A model generated the notes under the pieces. It was not told the DNA's origin. It ran no database searches and saw only the letters and a list, made by a program, of their open reading frames with translations. Shown here piece after piece: positions 8,892 to 16,909 of a DNA stretch of 18,991 nucleotides (the first letter of the stretch is position 1; each line of letters begins with the position of its first letter). The position numbers were made by a program, and so were the translations under genes. Source of the stretch: JBAYST01 sp041676005 (lineage in GTDB: Bacteria > Bacillota_I > Bacilli_A > RFN20 > CAG-826); contig JBAYST010000016.1 of assembly GCA_041676005.1 (NCBI GenBank), positions 1-18,991 on the forward strand, in the 5' to 3' direction.

Positions 8892-9197
8892 CTATTCTAT
8901 TTTGACGCCAACTGCGTTTTCGATTTGGCGGTGCATTTCGTTTAATGATTCGAGTTTTTGATTTTCGTTAAAGGCTAAGGCCATAAAGATCGGAAACTCT
9001 GAAGTTTTAAATTGTTCTTTAAAGGGATTGATGATTTCTTTCAAAGAAATGTCATAGACAATTACTTTTGTCTTTAGCGCATTTTTATGAATATATGTTT
9101 CGATTATTTCTTTATTTGCACTGATTAAAGTTTCAAAACCGAGTTGTTTGAAGACTCCAATTGCCTGAAAAGGACTGATCAAAATAATCTTATTCAT
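8892..9197 (-). CDS. ntpG: V-type ATPase central stalk subunit F (NtpG)
   Basis: This small Rossmann-like subunit binds D in the central stalk. The product is 101 residues from the chosen start. It begins with a beta strand (KIILISP), then an F-Q-A-I-G helix, as in the family, and has the usual length. Two ATGs are possible, at 9203 and 9197. The ribosome binding site AGGTGG (9204-9209) touches the first but is six bases from the second, so 9197 is preferred. The gene overlaps the end of ntpC by eight bases, consistent with coupled translation. Identification rests on position between C and A and on fold pattern, as this subunit is weakly conserved. Confidence 0.88.
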   Translation of the reverse strand: MNKIILISPFQAIGVFKQLGFETLISANKEIIETYIHKNALKTKVIVYDISLKEIINPFKEQFKTSEFPIFMALAFNENQKLESLNEMHRQIENAVGVKIE

Positions 9198-10077
9198 AAT
9201 CATCCACCTGGTAAGCGACTTTCTTGAGATATTTGACGATTCGTTTAGAAATCATCATATAAACGATAAGTAAATCAACGACTTCATCAGAAAATAATAA
9301 ATCGCTGATTTTATTTTCTAAATAGAGGTCGACATAGTGATCGGCGGATTTTGTATCTTTTAGCATGTTGTGAAATAGTTCTCCTATGGCGGGTTCAACC
9401 TTTTCTTTTAATGTCATCTCTAATTGATTTAAATCAAGAAGATAAAATCCTTGGTATTTTTCTTTTAAGACGTCATCTCCAAGGAGTTCACTAGCATAGT
9501 CTTCAAAAGAAAATTTAAATCTCGCCGCTCGAAGTAAAGTTCTCGTGTTGAGCGCATATTCTTTTGCTAAAAGATAAGGATTATTTTTAAAACGCTTTCT
9601 TAAATCATCGTAATAGACTTTTACGAGCAAAGCCTCACTAGCTCGTGGATCGTTTAAAGAAGCGTTTTCAACTTCTTGAAGAATAGATCGGTAGTTATCT
9701 TTTAAAGATCCTTCTTCAGCGAGTAAATCTTTAAGGGAAAGATGGAGATAATCATACTTTTTAAATTTCTCATCAAAACTGAGCTCGTGTAGTTTTAAAT
9801 TCAAAAGGGTGAGGATTTCATCGGCAAAGGCCAAATCTAAATAGTGATAGCCGTCTTCATCAAAGAGTTCTAAAAGTTCGCCGAAGAAATGCTTCTCAAC
9901 TTCTAAAAGAAGCGTTTCAAGATCTTTAGCTTCAACACTTCCACCGATTTGCAGGTGATTTAAAAAGTTGACCAGTTCATCGTTGCTTTTTACGTCAAGT
10001 TGAAAGAGCTGACTTTCGATCTTTCTCAGGTCAGCAATCTTCACTCCTAAACTCGCACTGACGAACGGTAAATCCAT
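9190..10077 (-). CDS. ntpC: V-type ATPase subunit C (central stalk cap, d-type)
   Basis: The 295-residue, almost entirely helical protein caps the membrane rotor ring and links it to the D/F shaft. Acidic helices with patterns such as YYDDLRKRF and ALNTRTLLRAARFKF fit the C/AC39/d family. The length is slightly below the usual 320-350. The start ATG overlaps the ntpE stop by one base (TAATG), typical of coupled genes. Placement between E and G matches the E. hirae operon exactly. Confidence 0.9.
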   Translation of the reverse strand: MDLPFVSASLGVKIADLRKIESQLFQLDVKSNDELVNFLNHLQIGGSVEAKDLETLLLEVEKHFFGELLELFDEDGYHYLDLAFADEILTLLNLKLHELSFDEKFKKYDYLHLSLKDLLAEEGSLKDNYRSILQEVENASLNDPRASEALLVKVYYDDLRKRFKNNPYLLAKEYALNTRTLLRAARFKFSFEDYASELLGDDVLKEKYQGFYLLDLNQLEMTLKEKVEPAIGELFHNMLKDTKSADHYVDLYLENKISDLLFSDEVVDLLIVYMMISKRIVKYLKKVAYQVDDYE

Positions 10078-10682
10078 TATTTTCCTCCAAATAGACGTTG
10101 ATAAATTTCAAAGGCATGAGTGTCTTTGTGTTTGCTCAATAAATCTTTGAAGTCGAAATATAGATCGAATTTTTCATCTTCGATAATGAAGCCTTCTTCA
10201 ACTGCGTCATCGTAGACTTCAAGAGTAAAACTCACATCTTTAAACTTCTGATTGAGCAAATCCGCATTGCTTTTATCGCTCAAAGCCTGGTTATATTTTT
10301 CAAAATTCGCTTTTTTGACTAACAAGCGATGATGACCACTCAATTTTTCTTTTGCGATCAATCGATAGACAAAATCAAAAAGGGCGGGTCCTTTTAAAGT
10401 TTTGATTTTTGCTAACCCTTCTTGATAGATCTCTTCGATCATCAAAGACTTTAAAGCTTCTCCTTTAGAAGCGGATTCAAAATCAAGCGCTTGTTTTGTC
10501 GTACTTAAAGTCTCGCTTTTTTCTTTTTCAATTTTCTCAAGTGCTTTCGTTTTTATCTTAGAGAGTTCAAGGGCGAATTCGGCTTCTTTTTGTTTTAAGA
10601 GACTTTCGGTTTCTGCTTCATAAGACAAAACAAAATCACGTTCAACTTTTTCGATGTATTTTTCGACTTTGCTTTTACTCAT
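10077..10682 (-). CDS. ntpE: V-type ATPase peripheral stalk subunit E
   Basis: The 201-residue product (from the chosen start) forms the peripheral stalk with NtpF and holds the head static. The first ~85 residues are a highly charged coiled coil rich in Lys, Glu and Ala. The C-terminal half is the globular domain that contacts the head. An upstream in-frame ATG at 10688 would leave no gap to the ribosome binding site AGGAGA (10689-10694). The ATG at 10682 is six bases away and is preferred. The spacing to ntpK is about ten bases. Confidence 0.9.
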   Translation of the reverse strand: MSKSKVEKYIEKVERDFVLSYEAETESLLKQKEAEFALELSKIKTKALEKIEKEKSETLSTTKQALDFESASKGEALKSLMIEEIYQEGLAKIKTLKGPALFDFVYRLIAKEKLSGHHRLLVKKANFEKYNQALSDKSNADLLNQKFKDVSFTLEVYDDAVEEGFIIEDEKFDLYFDFKDLLSKHKDTHAFEIYQRLFGGK

Positions 10683-10692
10683 ATTCATTCTC

Positions 10693-11160
10693 CTAAATTT
10701 GGAAGAGCATCAAAATAGAAATGAGCAAACCTAAAATCGCATATGTTTCAATCATCACGACCATCGTCATTCCCCGGGCACTGAGACTTGGGTCTTTTCC
10801 CGTCATCTTGATCGCTGCGGCAGTCATATAGCCTTGATAGGCGCCTGAAACTAAACCAGAAATCCCAATCGAGATTCCGACCGCAAAATAAGACCATCCT
10901 TGTGCGACATCTAAAGCCACGACATTGCCGGTTAAAAAACCGACATTGGTAATGATCAAAATCGCGACCAAAAAGCCATAAATTCCTTGCGTTGCGGGCA
11001 AGGCCTGAAGAACGAAAATCTTCCCGAATAAAGATGGCTTTTCTCCGACGACTCCTGCGGAAGCTTTACCGGCTAAGGCTAGACCAATTGAAGACCCAGC
11101 TCCTGCTAAGCCGACGGCTAATGCAGCGCCAATCGCTGCTAATGCTACACCCATTTCCAT
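10693..11160 (-). CDS. ntpK: V-type ATPase rotor ring subunit K (Na+-type, four membrane helices)
   Basis: The 155-residue proteolipid has four membrane helices made of two fused hairpins, with one ion-binding carboxylate per subunit. It carries the full Na+ ligand set of E. hirae NtpK: Leu54, Thr57 and Gln58 in LPATQG, Gln109 in AYQG, and the key Glu138 in MIETYAILGL. These correspond to Leu61, Thr64, Gln65, Gln110 and Glu139. Na+ specificity is thus inferred from established structural knowledge of the homologue; it was not measured here. The ribosome binding site (AAGGAG) lies within the last codons of ntpI. A second ATG is two codons downstream. Confidence 0.95.
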   Translation of the reverse strand: MEMGVALAAIGAALAVGLAGAGSSIGLALAGKASAGVVGEKPSLFGKIFVLQALPATQGIYGFLVAILIITNVGFLTGNVVALDVAQGWSYFAVGISIGISGLVSGAYQGYMTAAAIKMTGKDPSLSARGMTMVVMIETYAILGLLISILMLFQI

Positions 11161-11164
11161 ATCC

Positions 11165-13069
11165 TTAAATCTCCTTTTCTATTTCATTGATGTATTGTAA
11201 TTCATAGGCTAAAGGTTCAAAGGCAATTCCTCCACCTTCGTAGAATTTGCCAAAGAACTCTAAATATTGAAGTCGACCTCCGTGAACATAGGCTGAGAGT
11301 AAACTCAAAGCGAAGTTAAACACGTGACCGACGATGATGATCACAATTGAAAAGATAATCCCAACACCCCATAAGGCCCCACTGACCATTCCGGCTAGCA
11401 AGTTCATCGTCGAACCGATGACCGCACTGCTTAGCATCAATGCTAAAAGACGGCTATAACTCAGGACATCACTGATGTAACTCGTCACGCTATAAACACC
11501 ACCAAAACTCTTTCCGAGATAACCAAGGACATTTTTAGCCTTTCGTCCAGAAAGAAAGATAATAAAGGCTGCTCCGAGGAGAATAAATCCAAGGCTCACA
11601 TAACCGACAATTGCATTTGAAGGCCATAGGACACCGAGAAAGTCGACGATATAGATCATTCCAAAAAGCATGATCAAAATCCAGCTCACCGCTTCTGCTA
11701 AAGCTCCAAGAACATCTTTTTCTTTGATCATCTTCACGCTTTTAAAAACTAAGGCGGTGATCAAATGGAAAGCTCCGAGGACCAAAGAAGCGATCAAGAC
11801 GATCATCGGGTTTTTAACCGCGGAAATAAAGATATTAGGTAATCCAGGAAAGATATCGATCAAGTCCATCCCAAATAAAGATCCGGTAACAAATCCAAAG
11901 ATGATTGTCGAGATACTCGAATACATGAATACTTGGAGGAGTTGTTTAAAACTTCCCCGAGGTTTTTTAAATTTCAATAAGAGTAAAGTCCCGATTAGTA
12001 AAATTATTCCATAGCCAATATCGGCAAACATGATTCCAAAGAAGAGCCAATACCAAATCGACATCACCGAGTTAGGATCTGCTTCTTTATTGTTCGGAAC
12101 CGAAAAACTATTGGTGATCGATTCAAAAGGAGTGACTAATTTAGAATTTTTTAAAGCGGTCGGTAAAACCTCTTCAGCATTATCGATGAGTTCTAATTCG
12201 ACATTTGGTGAGACTTCTGCAAGTAAAGATTCAAGTTTTTCAATCTGATCTTCACGGACAAATCCCTCGAGAATGATAAAATTCTCCGTTTCTTTATGAG
12301 GGATGAATTCGCGGAGAAGTCGATTTGCTTCTTTATCATAATAAGTTTTGATCAAACGCAAATTTTTAACTTCTTGATCGATGAGACTGTTGAGTTCTTG
12401 ACGCTTTGTCTTAGTTTCTTCGATCAGCTCTTTATTAGCACTAATCGCTTCATGATAAGGTAATTTAGAAGATGGTAATTTAATTTCTTCTCCTTGGGCC
12501 CCACCGATCACCGTATTGATATCGCTTGCGATTTCAGGATAGAAAGGAATTACCGCATAAAGCATTTTCTCATTTAAAGAAGATTCAAAATCTACTCCTA
12601 AGGTGTTTAGTGAACTCGTCAGAAATTCTAATTTCTCACTTTGAAATTTAAATGCTTTAAAAAAGACCACAGTTGCTTTTTCAAGTTGCTCTTCAGCAAC
12701 GCTTAAAAAAGTAAAAGGCGCAAAACTCTTTTGGATATCTTCTAATTTTGAAATCTGGTTATCGCATTCGCCGATTTGATTTTCTAAAGCGATGATCTTG
12801 TCGACTAAAAGGAGTTCATCTTCTCGAAATGTATTGAATTCTTTTTCAGACACAGTTACAGCGTCAAATAAAGACTTTTTCTTTTGATGTTTGGTCAATA
12901 TTTTAATCACTTTTTGAGTCTTTAATAAAACTTCGTGATTAAAAATGGTGCTATTTTTAGGATCGAATCCTTTGATCATAAAAAGTTCTTGTTTTTGAAG
13001 TGCGAGTAAAACATCGATCTTATCTTCATGAGTCAAAATGATATCGGCGCGTTTTACTGGGACAATCAT
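11165..13069 (-). CDS. ntpI: V-type ATPase membrane stator subunit I (a-type)
   Basis: The 634-residue protein provides the ion half-channels and the static side of the motor. The first ~330 residues are the cytosolic arm, a long coiled-coil dumbbell. From about residue 338 (SIWYWLFFGIMFADIGYG) there are seven to eight membrane helices. The essential arginine facing the rotor glutamate is Arg540 in SYISDVLSYSRLLAL. The last helix, with H-x-x-N-x-x-L and VHGGRLQYLEFFGKFYEGGG, is the family signature. The start overlaps the ntpF stop by four bases (ATGA). Confidence 0.96.
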   Translation of the reverse strand: MIVPVKRADIILTHEDKIDVLLALQKQELFMIKGFDPKNSTIFNHEVLLKTQKVIKILTKHQKKKSLFDAVTVSEKEFNTFREDELLLVDKIIALENQIGECDNQISKLEDIQKSFAPFTFLSVAEEQLEKATVVFFKAFKFQSEKLEFLTSSLNTLGVDFESSLNEKMLYAVIPFYPEIASDINTVIGGAQGEEIKLPSSKLPYHEAISANKELIEETKTKRQELNSLIDQEVKNLRLIKTYYDKEANRLLREFIPHKETENFIILEGFVREDQIEKLESLLAEVSPNVELELIDNAEEVLPTALKNSKLVTPFESITNSFSVPNNKEADPNSVMSIWYWLFFGIMFADIGYGIILLIGTLLLLKFKKPRGSFKQLLQVFMYSSISTIIFGFVTGSLFGMDLIDIFPGLPNIFISAVKNPMIVLIASLVLGAFHLITALVFKSVKMIKEKDVLGALAEAVSWILIMLFGMIYIVDFLGVLWPSNAIVGYVSLGFILLGAAFIIFLSGRKAKNVLGYLGKSFGGVYSVTSYISDVLSYSRLLALMLSSAVIGSTMNLLAGMVSGALWGVGIIFSIVIIIVGHVFNFALSLLSAYVHGGRLQYLEFFGKFYEGGGIAFEPLAYELQYINEIEKEI

Positions 13070-13374
13070 AGTTTTTGTACCTCGTTAAAAACTCGTTCAA
13101 CAATGTTTTCTTTTTCTTTTTTAAAAGCTTGTTTAAATTTTTGTTCGTTTAGTTCTAATTCGGCGTTTAAAGTATCATGCATTTTTTTGACTTCATGGTC
13201 GGTCGCACTGCGGGTTTTTTCATTGAGAACTCTGAGCTCTTTTTCTAACGCTAAAAGTTGAGCTTTTTGAGAGTTTTCTAACTCTTGAAGCTTTTGTTCT
13301 CGTTTGCTTTTTAACAAATCCTTTCGGTCGAGAAAGTTTTGTTCTAATTGAATAATTTTTTCAAATGCTGACAT
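13066..13374 (-). CDS. ntpF: V-type ATPase peripheral stalk subunit (G/H-type coiled coil)
   Basis: The 102-residue protein is almost wholly helical and highly charged (many Glu, Lys and Gln, no Pro or Gly), as expected for the G/H-type partner of subunit E in the peripheral stalk. It is the first gene of the operon, where E. hirae has ntpF. A GGCGG ribosome binding site lies about eight bases before the ATG. Sequence conservation in this family is low, so position and composition carry the assignment. A candidate promoter lies about 80-110 bases upstream. Confidence 0.85.
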   Translation of the reverse strand: MSAFEKIIQLEQNFLDRKDLLKSKREQKLQELENSQKAQLLALEKELRVLNEKTRSATDHEVKKMHDTLNAELELNEQKFKQAFKKEKENIVERVFNEVQKL

Positions 13375-13760
13375 CTTATTACCGCCTTTGCTATGAGGAG
13401 CACATTTAGTACACCCACACTCATAAATATGATACTAAATATTATCAATTAATTGTACTTTAAATATAGTAAATACTTCAAGTATATATGCTTATCTTTT
13501 GTATTTTAGTGAATTTTCAAAATAAAATCAGTTTTATTATAAAAAACGGTTTTAATTTAATGCGATGATTTTGAAGTCTAGAAGGTAAAAAAATAATTGA
13601 ATTTCCTTACGTATTTAAGGACCAAAAGTAGATGAAAAAAATAAGCGATTTAAAAAGCGATTTCTCAGTTTACTAATTCGAAATATTTAGTTTTAAAAGT
13701 GTAATTTTATTGTCTTTAAAAAATGATTATGCGTGAAATTACATTTTTCATATAACTAAC
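13375..13760. other. 386-base A+T-rich intergenic region between the secreted-protein gene and the ATPase operon
   Basis: No plausible gene is seen on either strand. The part near 13375-13490 holds the probable ATPase operon promoter. A 9-base direct repeat AAGCGATTT occurs at 13643-13651 and 13655-13663 with a 12-base period. An inverted repeat TGTAATTT / AAATTACA (13700-13707 and 13736-13743) lies just downstream of the 13761-14903 gene. It could end its transcript, though no T-tract follows on the minus strand. Confidence 0.6.
13452..13481 (-). promoter_or_regulatory. Candidate promoter of the V-ATPase operon
   Basis: On the minus strand TTGAAG (13476-13481) and TACAAT (13452-13457) are separated by 18 bases, giving a leader of about 70 bases before ntpF. 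An alternative, weaker pair is TTGATA with TATGAG closer to the gene. Confidence 0.45.
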
Positions 13761-14903
13761 TTAAGACCAGAAAATAACAATCTGATCATAGATATCAGAC
13801 CAAGGGACACACGCCCTCATGTTCTTGGCAACTGTCGAGACATGAGTACCTGCTTCTTTGCCTGCAATAGCCACGTCCATCGCCTCTTCAATTTTACTCG
13901 TTGGAACTCCTGAAGCTTCATAAATCCAAAGCAGTAATTCCGGACATAAAAGTCTCGTATAAACTCTATCCTTTGCATCAGCGTTCCAACTAATAGAACC
14001 ATCTGCAATACTCGGATATAGCCATGAATCAAAGAAATGCCATTTTTGGTTAGGTTCATGTTGTGATTTATCAACTAAAAGTCCTAGCTTCTTTGCGAGA
14101 TCGATATAACCACCGCTTGTCTGTTGATAATTTTCAATAAATGCATTGGATAAGGGGTAGTGACTTTCTTTAGTTTCAAGAAAATCCGCAATTCCGCGCA
14201 TGGTGACCATGGTGCCGATAAGTGGTGGTGTATTTTCTCTAGTTTCATCACTGTGTGAGGAAGACGATTCACTAGATGAAGTGCTTCCACTTGAAGATGT
14301 TTCTTCATTAGAAGAAGAACTTTCACTTGATGAAGAAGATTCACTAGAAATACCTTCACCGATTCCATAAAATCTGATGTTATCAATTCCCATGACTCGC
14401 GCAGTACTTGCGCCTAGGTTAACCGGAACTTTAAAAGTGAGGATGATTTCATGATAACCATAGGTCGGTATTTCGATATCTTGTGTTAGAGCTTTTCCAC
14501 TAAACGATAATCCGCATCCAGTTGAAAGAGAGGTATCTGCAGCATCTTGTTTTAAATCAACTAAAATTTTGGTATACCCAGCAACTTGGATAGTGATATG
14601 ACGATCTTGAGGATCACTTCCTAAGACTCTTATTCCAAGCGTATTGTCATCGATTTTGACCGCTAAGGTTTTCGTCACTTTGCCGTCTGCAACAATTTCT
14701 CCACCATAAAATGATTGGCCAAATGCAGTCGCACTCATATTGCCTGCAGTAAGGTCATCAAAATTACGAACTTTTTGTAATGTTGAAACCGCATTTAAGG
14801 GTGTTCTTAAAACATTTTGTTGGAGATTAATTAACCCATAACTCAATAAACCCGTCACCAAGAGAATCGTTGATAAATAGCTGATGATTTTTTTCTTTTT
14901 CAT
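13761..14903 (-). CDS. Secreted protein of unknown function with Ser-rich linker
   Basis: The 380-residue product begins MKKKK and a hydrophobic helix at about 7-28, so it is exported or membrane-anchored. Residues about 45-180 form a beta-rich domain ending in MGIDNIRFYG, which looks like a carbohydrate-binding-type sandwich. Residues 185-227 are a linker of Ser runs mixed with Glu and Thr, typical of surface proteins in this group. Residues 228-380 form a compact mixed domain with many Trp and Tyr and three Cys positions (two near each other at LLCPELL and ACVPW), ending IVIFWS. No family was recognised. The longer frame starting at 14939 was rejected: the ATG at 14901-14903 is preceded by GAGGT about seven bases away and begins the signal sequence. 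It lies alone between the polyamine operon and the ATPase operon. Confidence 0.78.
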   Translation of the reverse strand: MKKKKIISYLSTILLVTGLLSYGLINLQQNVLRTPLNAVSTLQKVRNFDDLTAGNMSATAFGQSFYGGEIVADGKVTKTLAVKIDDNTLGIRVLGSDPQDRHITIQVAGYTKILVDLKQDAADTSLSTGCGLSFSGKALTQDIEIPTYGYHEIILTFKVPVNLGASTARVMGIDNIRFYGIGEGISSESSSSSESSSSNEETSSSGSTSSSESSSSHSDETRENTPPLIGTMVTMRGIADFLETKESHYPLSNAFIENYQQTSGGYIDLAKKLGLLVDKSQHEPNQKWHFFDSWLYPSIADGSISWNADAKDRVYTRLLCPELLLWIYEASGVPTSKIEEAMDVAIAGKEAGTHVSTVAKNMRACVPWSDIYDQIVIFWS

Positions 14904-14974
14904 GATTGAAACCTCGTAGAATTTTTGTTCACCACACAAATTTTAATTTGTTATGGCTCTCATTCGTCTTGTCT

Positions 14975-14983
14975 ATTCTAGCA
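14975..14983 (-). promoter_or_regulatory. Candidate extended -10 promoter of the 13761-14903 gene
   Basis: On the minus strand TGC-TAGAAT is an extended -10 element about 70 bases before the start codon; no good -35 is present. Between it and the gene is a perfect small palindrome, CAAATT-TT-AATTTG (14937-14950), which might be an operator. Confidence 0.35.
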
Positions 14984-15023
14984 AATTATTTCCTTTTTGG
15001 CATTTTTAAAAGTATTAAAATTA

Positions 15024-15149
15024 TCAACGCTGGATGTTTTTAGAATTCTTCTTTTTCTTATTTTTATAGACGATATAAGTAACACTTCCTATCGCGGCAA
15101 CTAGAAGAATTCCGCTCCCATAAAACCAATGTGAAGTTAGCACTTCTTT
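15024..15149 (-). pseudogene. In-frame membrane-helix tail following the methyltransferase stop codon
   Basis: Directly after the TAA of the methyltransferase gene (15150-15152), the same reading frame stays open for 41 codons to a TGA at 15024-15026. It encodes one hydrophobic helix (GSGILLVAAIGSVTYIVY) followed by a strongly basic tail (KNKKKKNSK). This is the pattern of a surface-protein C-terminal anchor or of a very small membrane protein. A GTG at 15141-15143 could start a 39-residue peptide, but the AAGAAG before it is a poor ribosome binding site. It may be the remnant of another gene fused by deletion, a readthrough extension, or a real microprotein. The call is tentative. Confidence 0.35.
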
Positions 15150-15590
15150 TTATTTGGTGATAAAATCCGCACTATCGCTTCTTTCAAATTCTAAAATCAG
15201 GCTGCCGTTAGGCTTTAGTAGACGTGAAAATTCATTGATCGCTTTCTCAGCGTCAGTGTAATTGATCACGCTGCCGACACAAATGACAATATCGACACTT
15301 TGATCTTCACACGGGATGTCGGTGATAGAAGCGACGATGTGATCTTTAAATTTTTTAATATTTTTTTCAACTAGATCTAAATGAATTAATTTACCTTTAC
15401 AAGGATAATCCTCTCCACCCGATCCAGCATTTAAGACAATAGAATCACTTTTACAGTATTTTTTTAATACCTTAAGAACTCTTTTCCTAATTATCTTTTC
15501 AACTTCATGATGCCATGGATCTTCATCATCAATCGAATAATCGGAGTAGTTATTTTTTACTTCTTCGGCGATTTCTTCAATTTCTCCCAT
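15150..15590 (-). CDS. Short class I SAM-dependent methyltransferase, probably truncated
   Basis: The 146-residue product has an N-terminal helical part and then a Rossmann methyltransferase core. VLNAGSGG (about 53-59) is motif I for SAM binding, HLDL (Asp72) is the acidic ribose-binding position, and ITDIP with SVDIVICVGSVINY is the next strand. LKPNGSLILEFE (125-136) is strand 5. The protein stops ten residues later, so the last two strands of the usual seven-stranded sheet and any C-terminal substrate region are missing. Relatives are normally 200 residues or more. The ATG shares one base with the stop of the synthase gene (TGATG), so translation is coupled; a TTG one codon earlier is less likely. 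Substrate unknown. Methylation of a polyamine or its product is an inference from context only. Confidence 0.72.
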   Translation of the reverse strand: MGEIEEIAEEVKNNYSDYSIDDEDPWHHEVEKIIRKRVLKVLKKYCKSDSIVLNAGSGGEDYPCKGKLIHLDLVEKNIKKFKDHIVASITDIPCEDQSVDIVICVGSVINYTDAEKAINEFSRLLKPNGSLILEFERSDSADFITK

Positions 15591-16909
15591 CAATCAACAC
15601 CTCGTCCTAAATTCATAGGTATTTTTTCACATTCAAAAGAAGCAAAAGATTTTAAGTACTTGCTCGCGTATTTCATAATTTCTAGTTCGTCTAGTTCTTC
15701 TGGAAAAAGCAATCCTAGATCTCGATGATTGAGCATGTATTTAAATGCGGCATAAGCACCAGCACTCACCTGTGTAATAGTCGCCACCTCATCAGTCTCT
15801 TCATTTTTTAAATAGTTGCCATAATAACGTGTTTTAAACTTTTTCCCTTGCAGGATAATTCCAACGGATTCTCCACCACTGACGATTTCGTTTTTTTGAA
15901 TCAAATGCATTTTTTTAGGATAATTCAAACTATTTTCTTCAACAGACCTTATCGCATAAGGACAAGGCGCATAGACAAAATGAACAGCGGGTTTATATCT
16001 TTTATATGTGAACAATCTTCTCAACATAAATATTTCTTCGTGTGTAGATAGATGGCCATCTACCTTACCTTGGGGTGAACAAGTCGATTCTTTATATTCA
16101 AAACCGGATTTAAACAACCCGATGTAGAGATCTTTAAAATCACAATCATAGACTTTGTTATATTTGAAATAGTCACGCTTATTGCCTAAGGCAATTTCAG
16201 GTGCACTGATCGTTTCATAATAATAAGCTTGGCAATTCCATGTGGAATATAAAGTTCCGGATTCGTAAGGAATATTGACGATATGATCATCGTAGTCCAC
16301 TTCTTGAATATCTGTAATTCCTAATTTTTTAGCGGCTAAAGAAAATGATCCGCGGTCAATTAATTCTCTTAATTTATTTCGATTCTTTTTAACATATCGA
16401 CCGTTATCTTTTTCAATGATTTCCCTGAGGCATAATTTAGCAAAACAAGATACCAAACCCGGATTCATCCCAAATAAAACGATCGATGTCGCTTTTGAAC
16501 TCGAATACTTGTTTTTGAGTTTAAGATATTCTAAATAGTGTTGATGATCACTAATCCAACTCGGATCAGGATTCCAAGACGAATCCGCTGTACTCAAATA
16601 GTGAATTCCGTTTTGTAGACAATATTCCAAAATGTCCAAATTTTTAATGTCAGTCGCAAAATCTAGTAAATAATCACCCTTTTTTAATGTTTTAAGAAGT
16701 CGCAGATAATTATCTTTTGTAATCCGTTCATTGATAAAATGGCTTTCAAAACCTCCTAAAGAAACGAATAAATCCTTCCTTTTTTTGATCGGTTCGACAC
16801 AAAAAAAGAGTTCGGGATTAAACAATCCATTTTCTTTTAGTTTTTGTAAGAAAGAATAACCAACAGCACCAAGGCCCCAAATATAGAATTTCATTTTATT
16901 GAGCCGCAT
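15590..16909 (-). CDS. Homospermidine synthase-like protein (saccharopine dehydrogenase fold)
   Basis: The 439-residue protein is predicted to join aminobutyl groups in an NAD-dependent reaction, making homospermidine from putrescine and/or spermidine in the cytosol. The N-terminal dinucleotide-binding motif is GLGAVG (12-17). FGMNPGLVS (146-154) corresponds to the GANPGLVS signature of bacterial homospermidine synthases. Further matches to that family are HLSTHEE (286-292), YKPAVHFVYAPCPYA (305-319), GGESVGIIL and EVATITQVSAGAYAA (374-388). Length is close to the family's usual 460-480. Carboxynorspermidine synthase, a relative, is less likely because of the VHF-Y-PC motif. The start is uncertain: ATG at 16909 follows the preceding stop directly (TAAATG), and a second ATG lies five codons later; neither has a clear ribosome binding site, suggesting coupling to the 75-residue gene upstream. 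Confidence 0.8.
   Translation of the reverse strand: MRLNKMKFYIWGLGAVGYSFLQKLKENGLFNPELFFCVEPIKKRKDLFVSLGGFESHFINERITKDNYLRLLKTLKKGDYLLDFATDIKNLDILEYCLQNGIHYLSTADSSWNPDPSWISDHQHYLEYLKLKNKYSSSKATSIVLFGMNPGLVSCFAKLCLREIIEKDNGRYVKKNRNKLRELIDRGSFSLAAKKLGITDIQEVDYDDHIVNIPYESGTLYSTWNCQAYYYETISAPEIALGNKRDYFKYNKVYDCDFKDLYIGLFKSGFEYKESTCSPQGKVDGHLSTHEEIFMLRRLFTYKRYKPAVHFVYAPCPYAIRSVEENSLNYPKKMHLIQKNEIVSGGESVGIILQGKKFKTRYYGNYLKNEETDEVATITQVSAGAYAAFKYMLNHRDLGLLFPEELDELEIMKYASKYLKSFASFECEKIPMNLGRGVD

Noticed and set aside
14230..14350. Simple Ser-codon repeat as a nucleotide repeat or phase-variable tract
   Set aside because: The Ser codons are mixed (TCT, TCA, AGT, TCC), with no regular short unit prone to slippage; it is an ordinary protein linker.
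14904..14939. Upstream extension of the Ser-linker protein to a start at 14939
   Set aside because: The extension lies before a good ribosome binding site (GAGGT) and would bury the signal peptide behind twelve extra residues.
15590..16909. Carboxynorspermidine synthase or saccharopine dehydrogenase proper
   Set aside because: The NPGLVS, VHFVYAPC and ATITQVSAG motifs fit homospermidine synthase better, though only a phylogeny would settle it.
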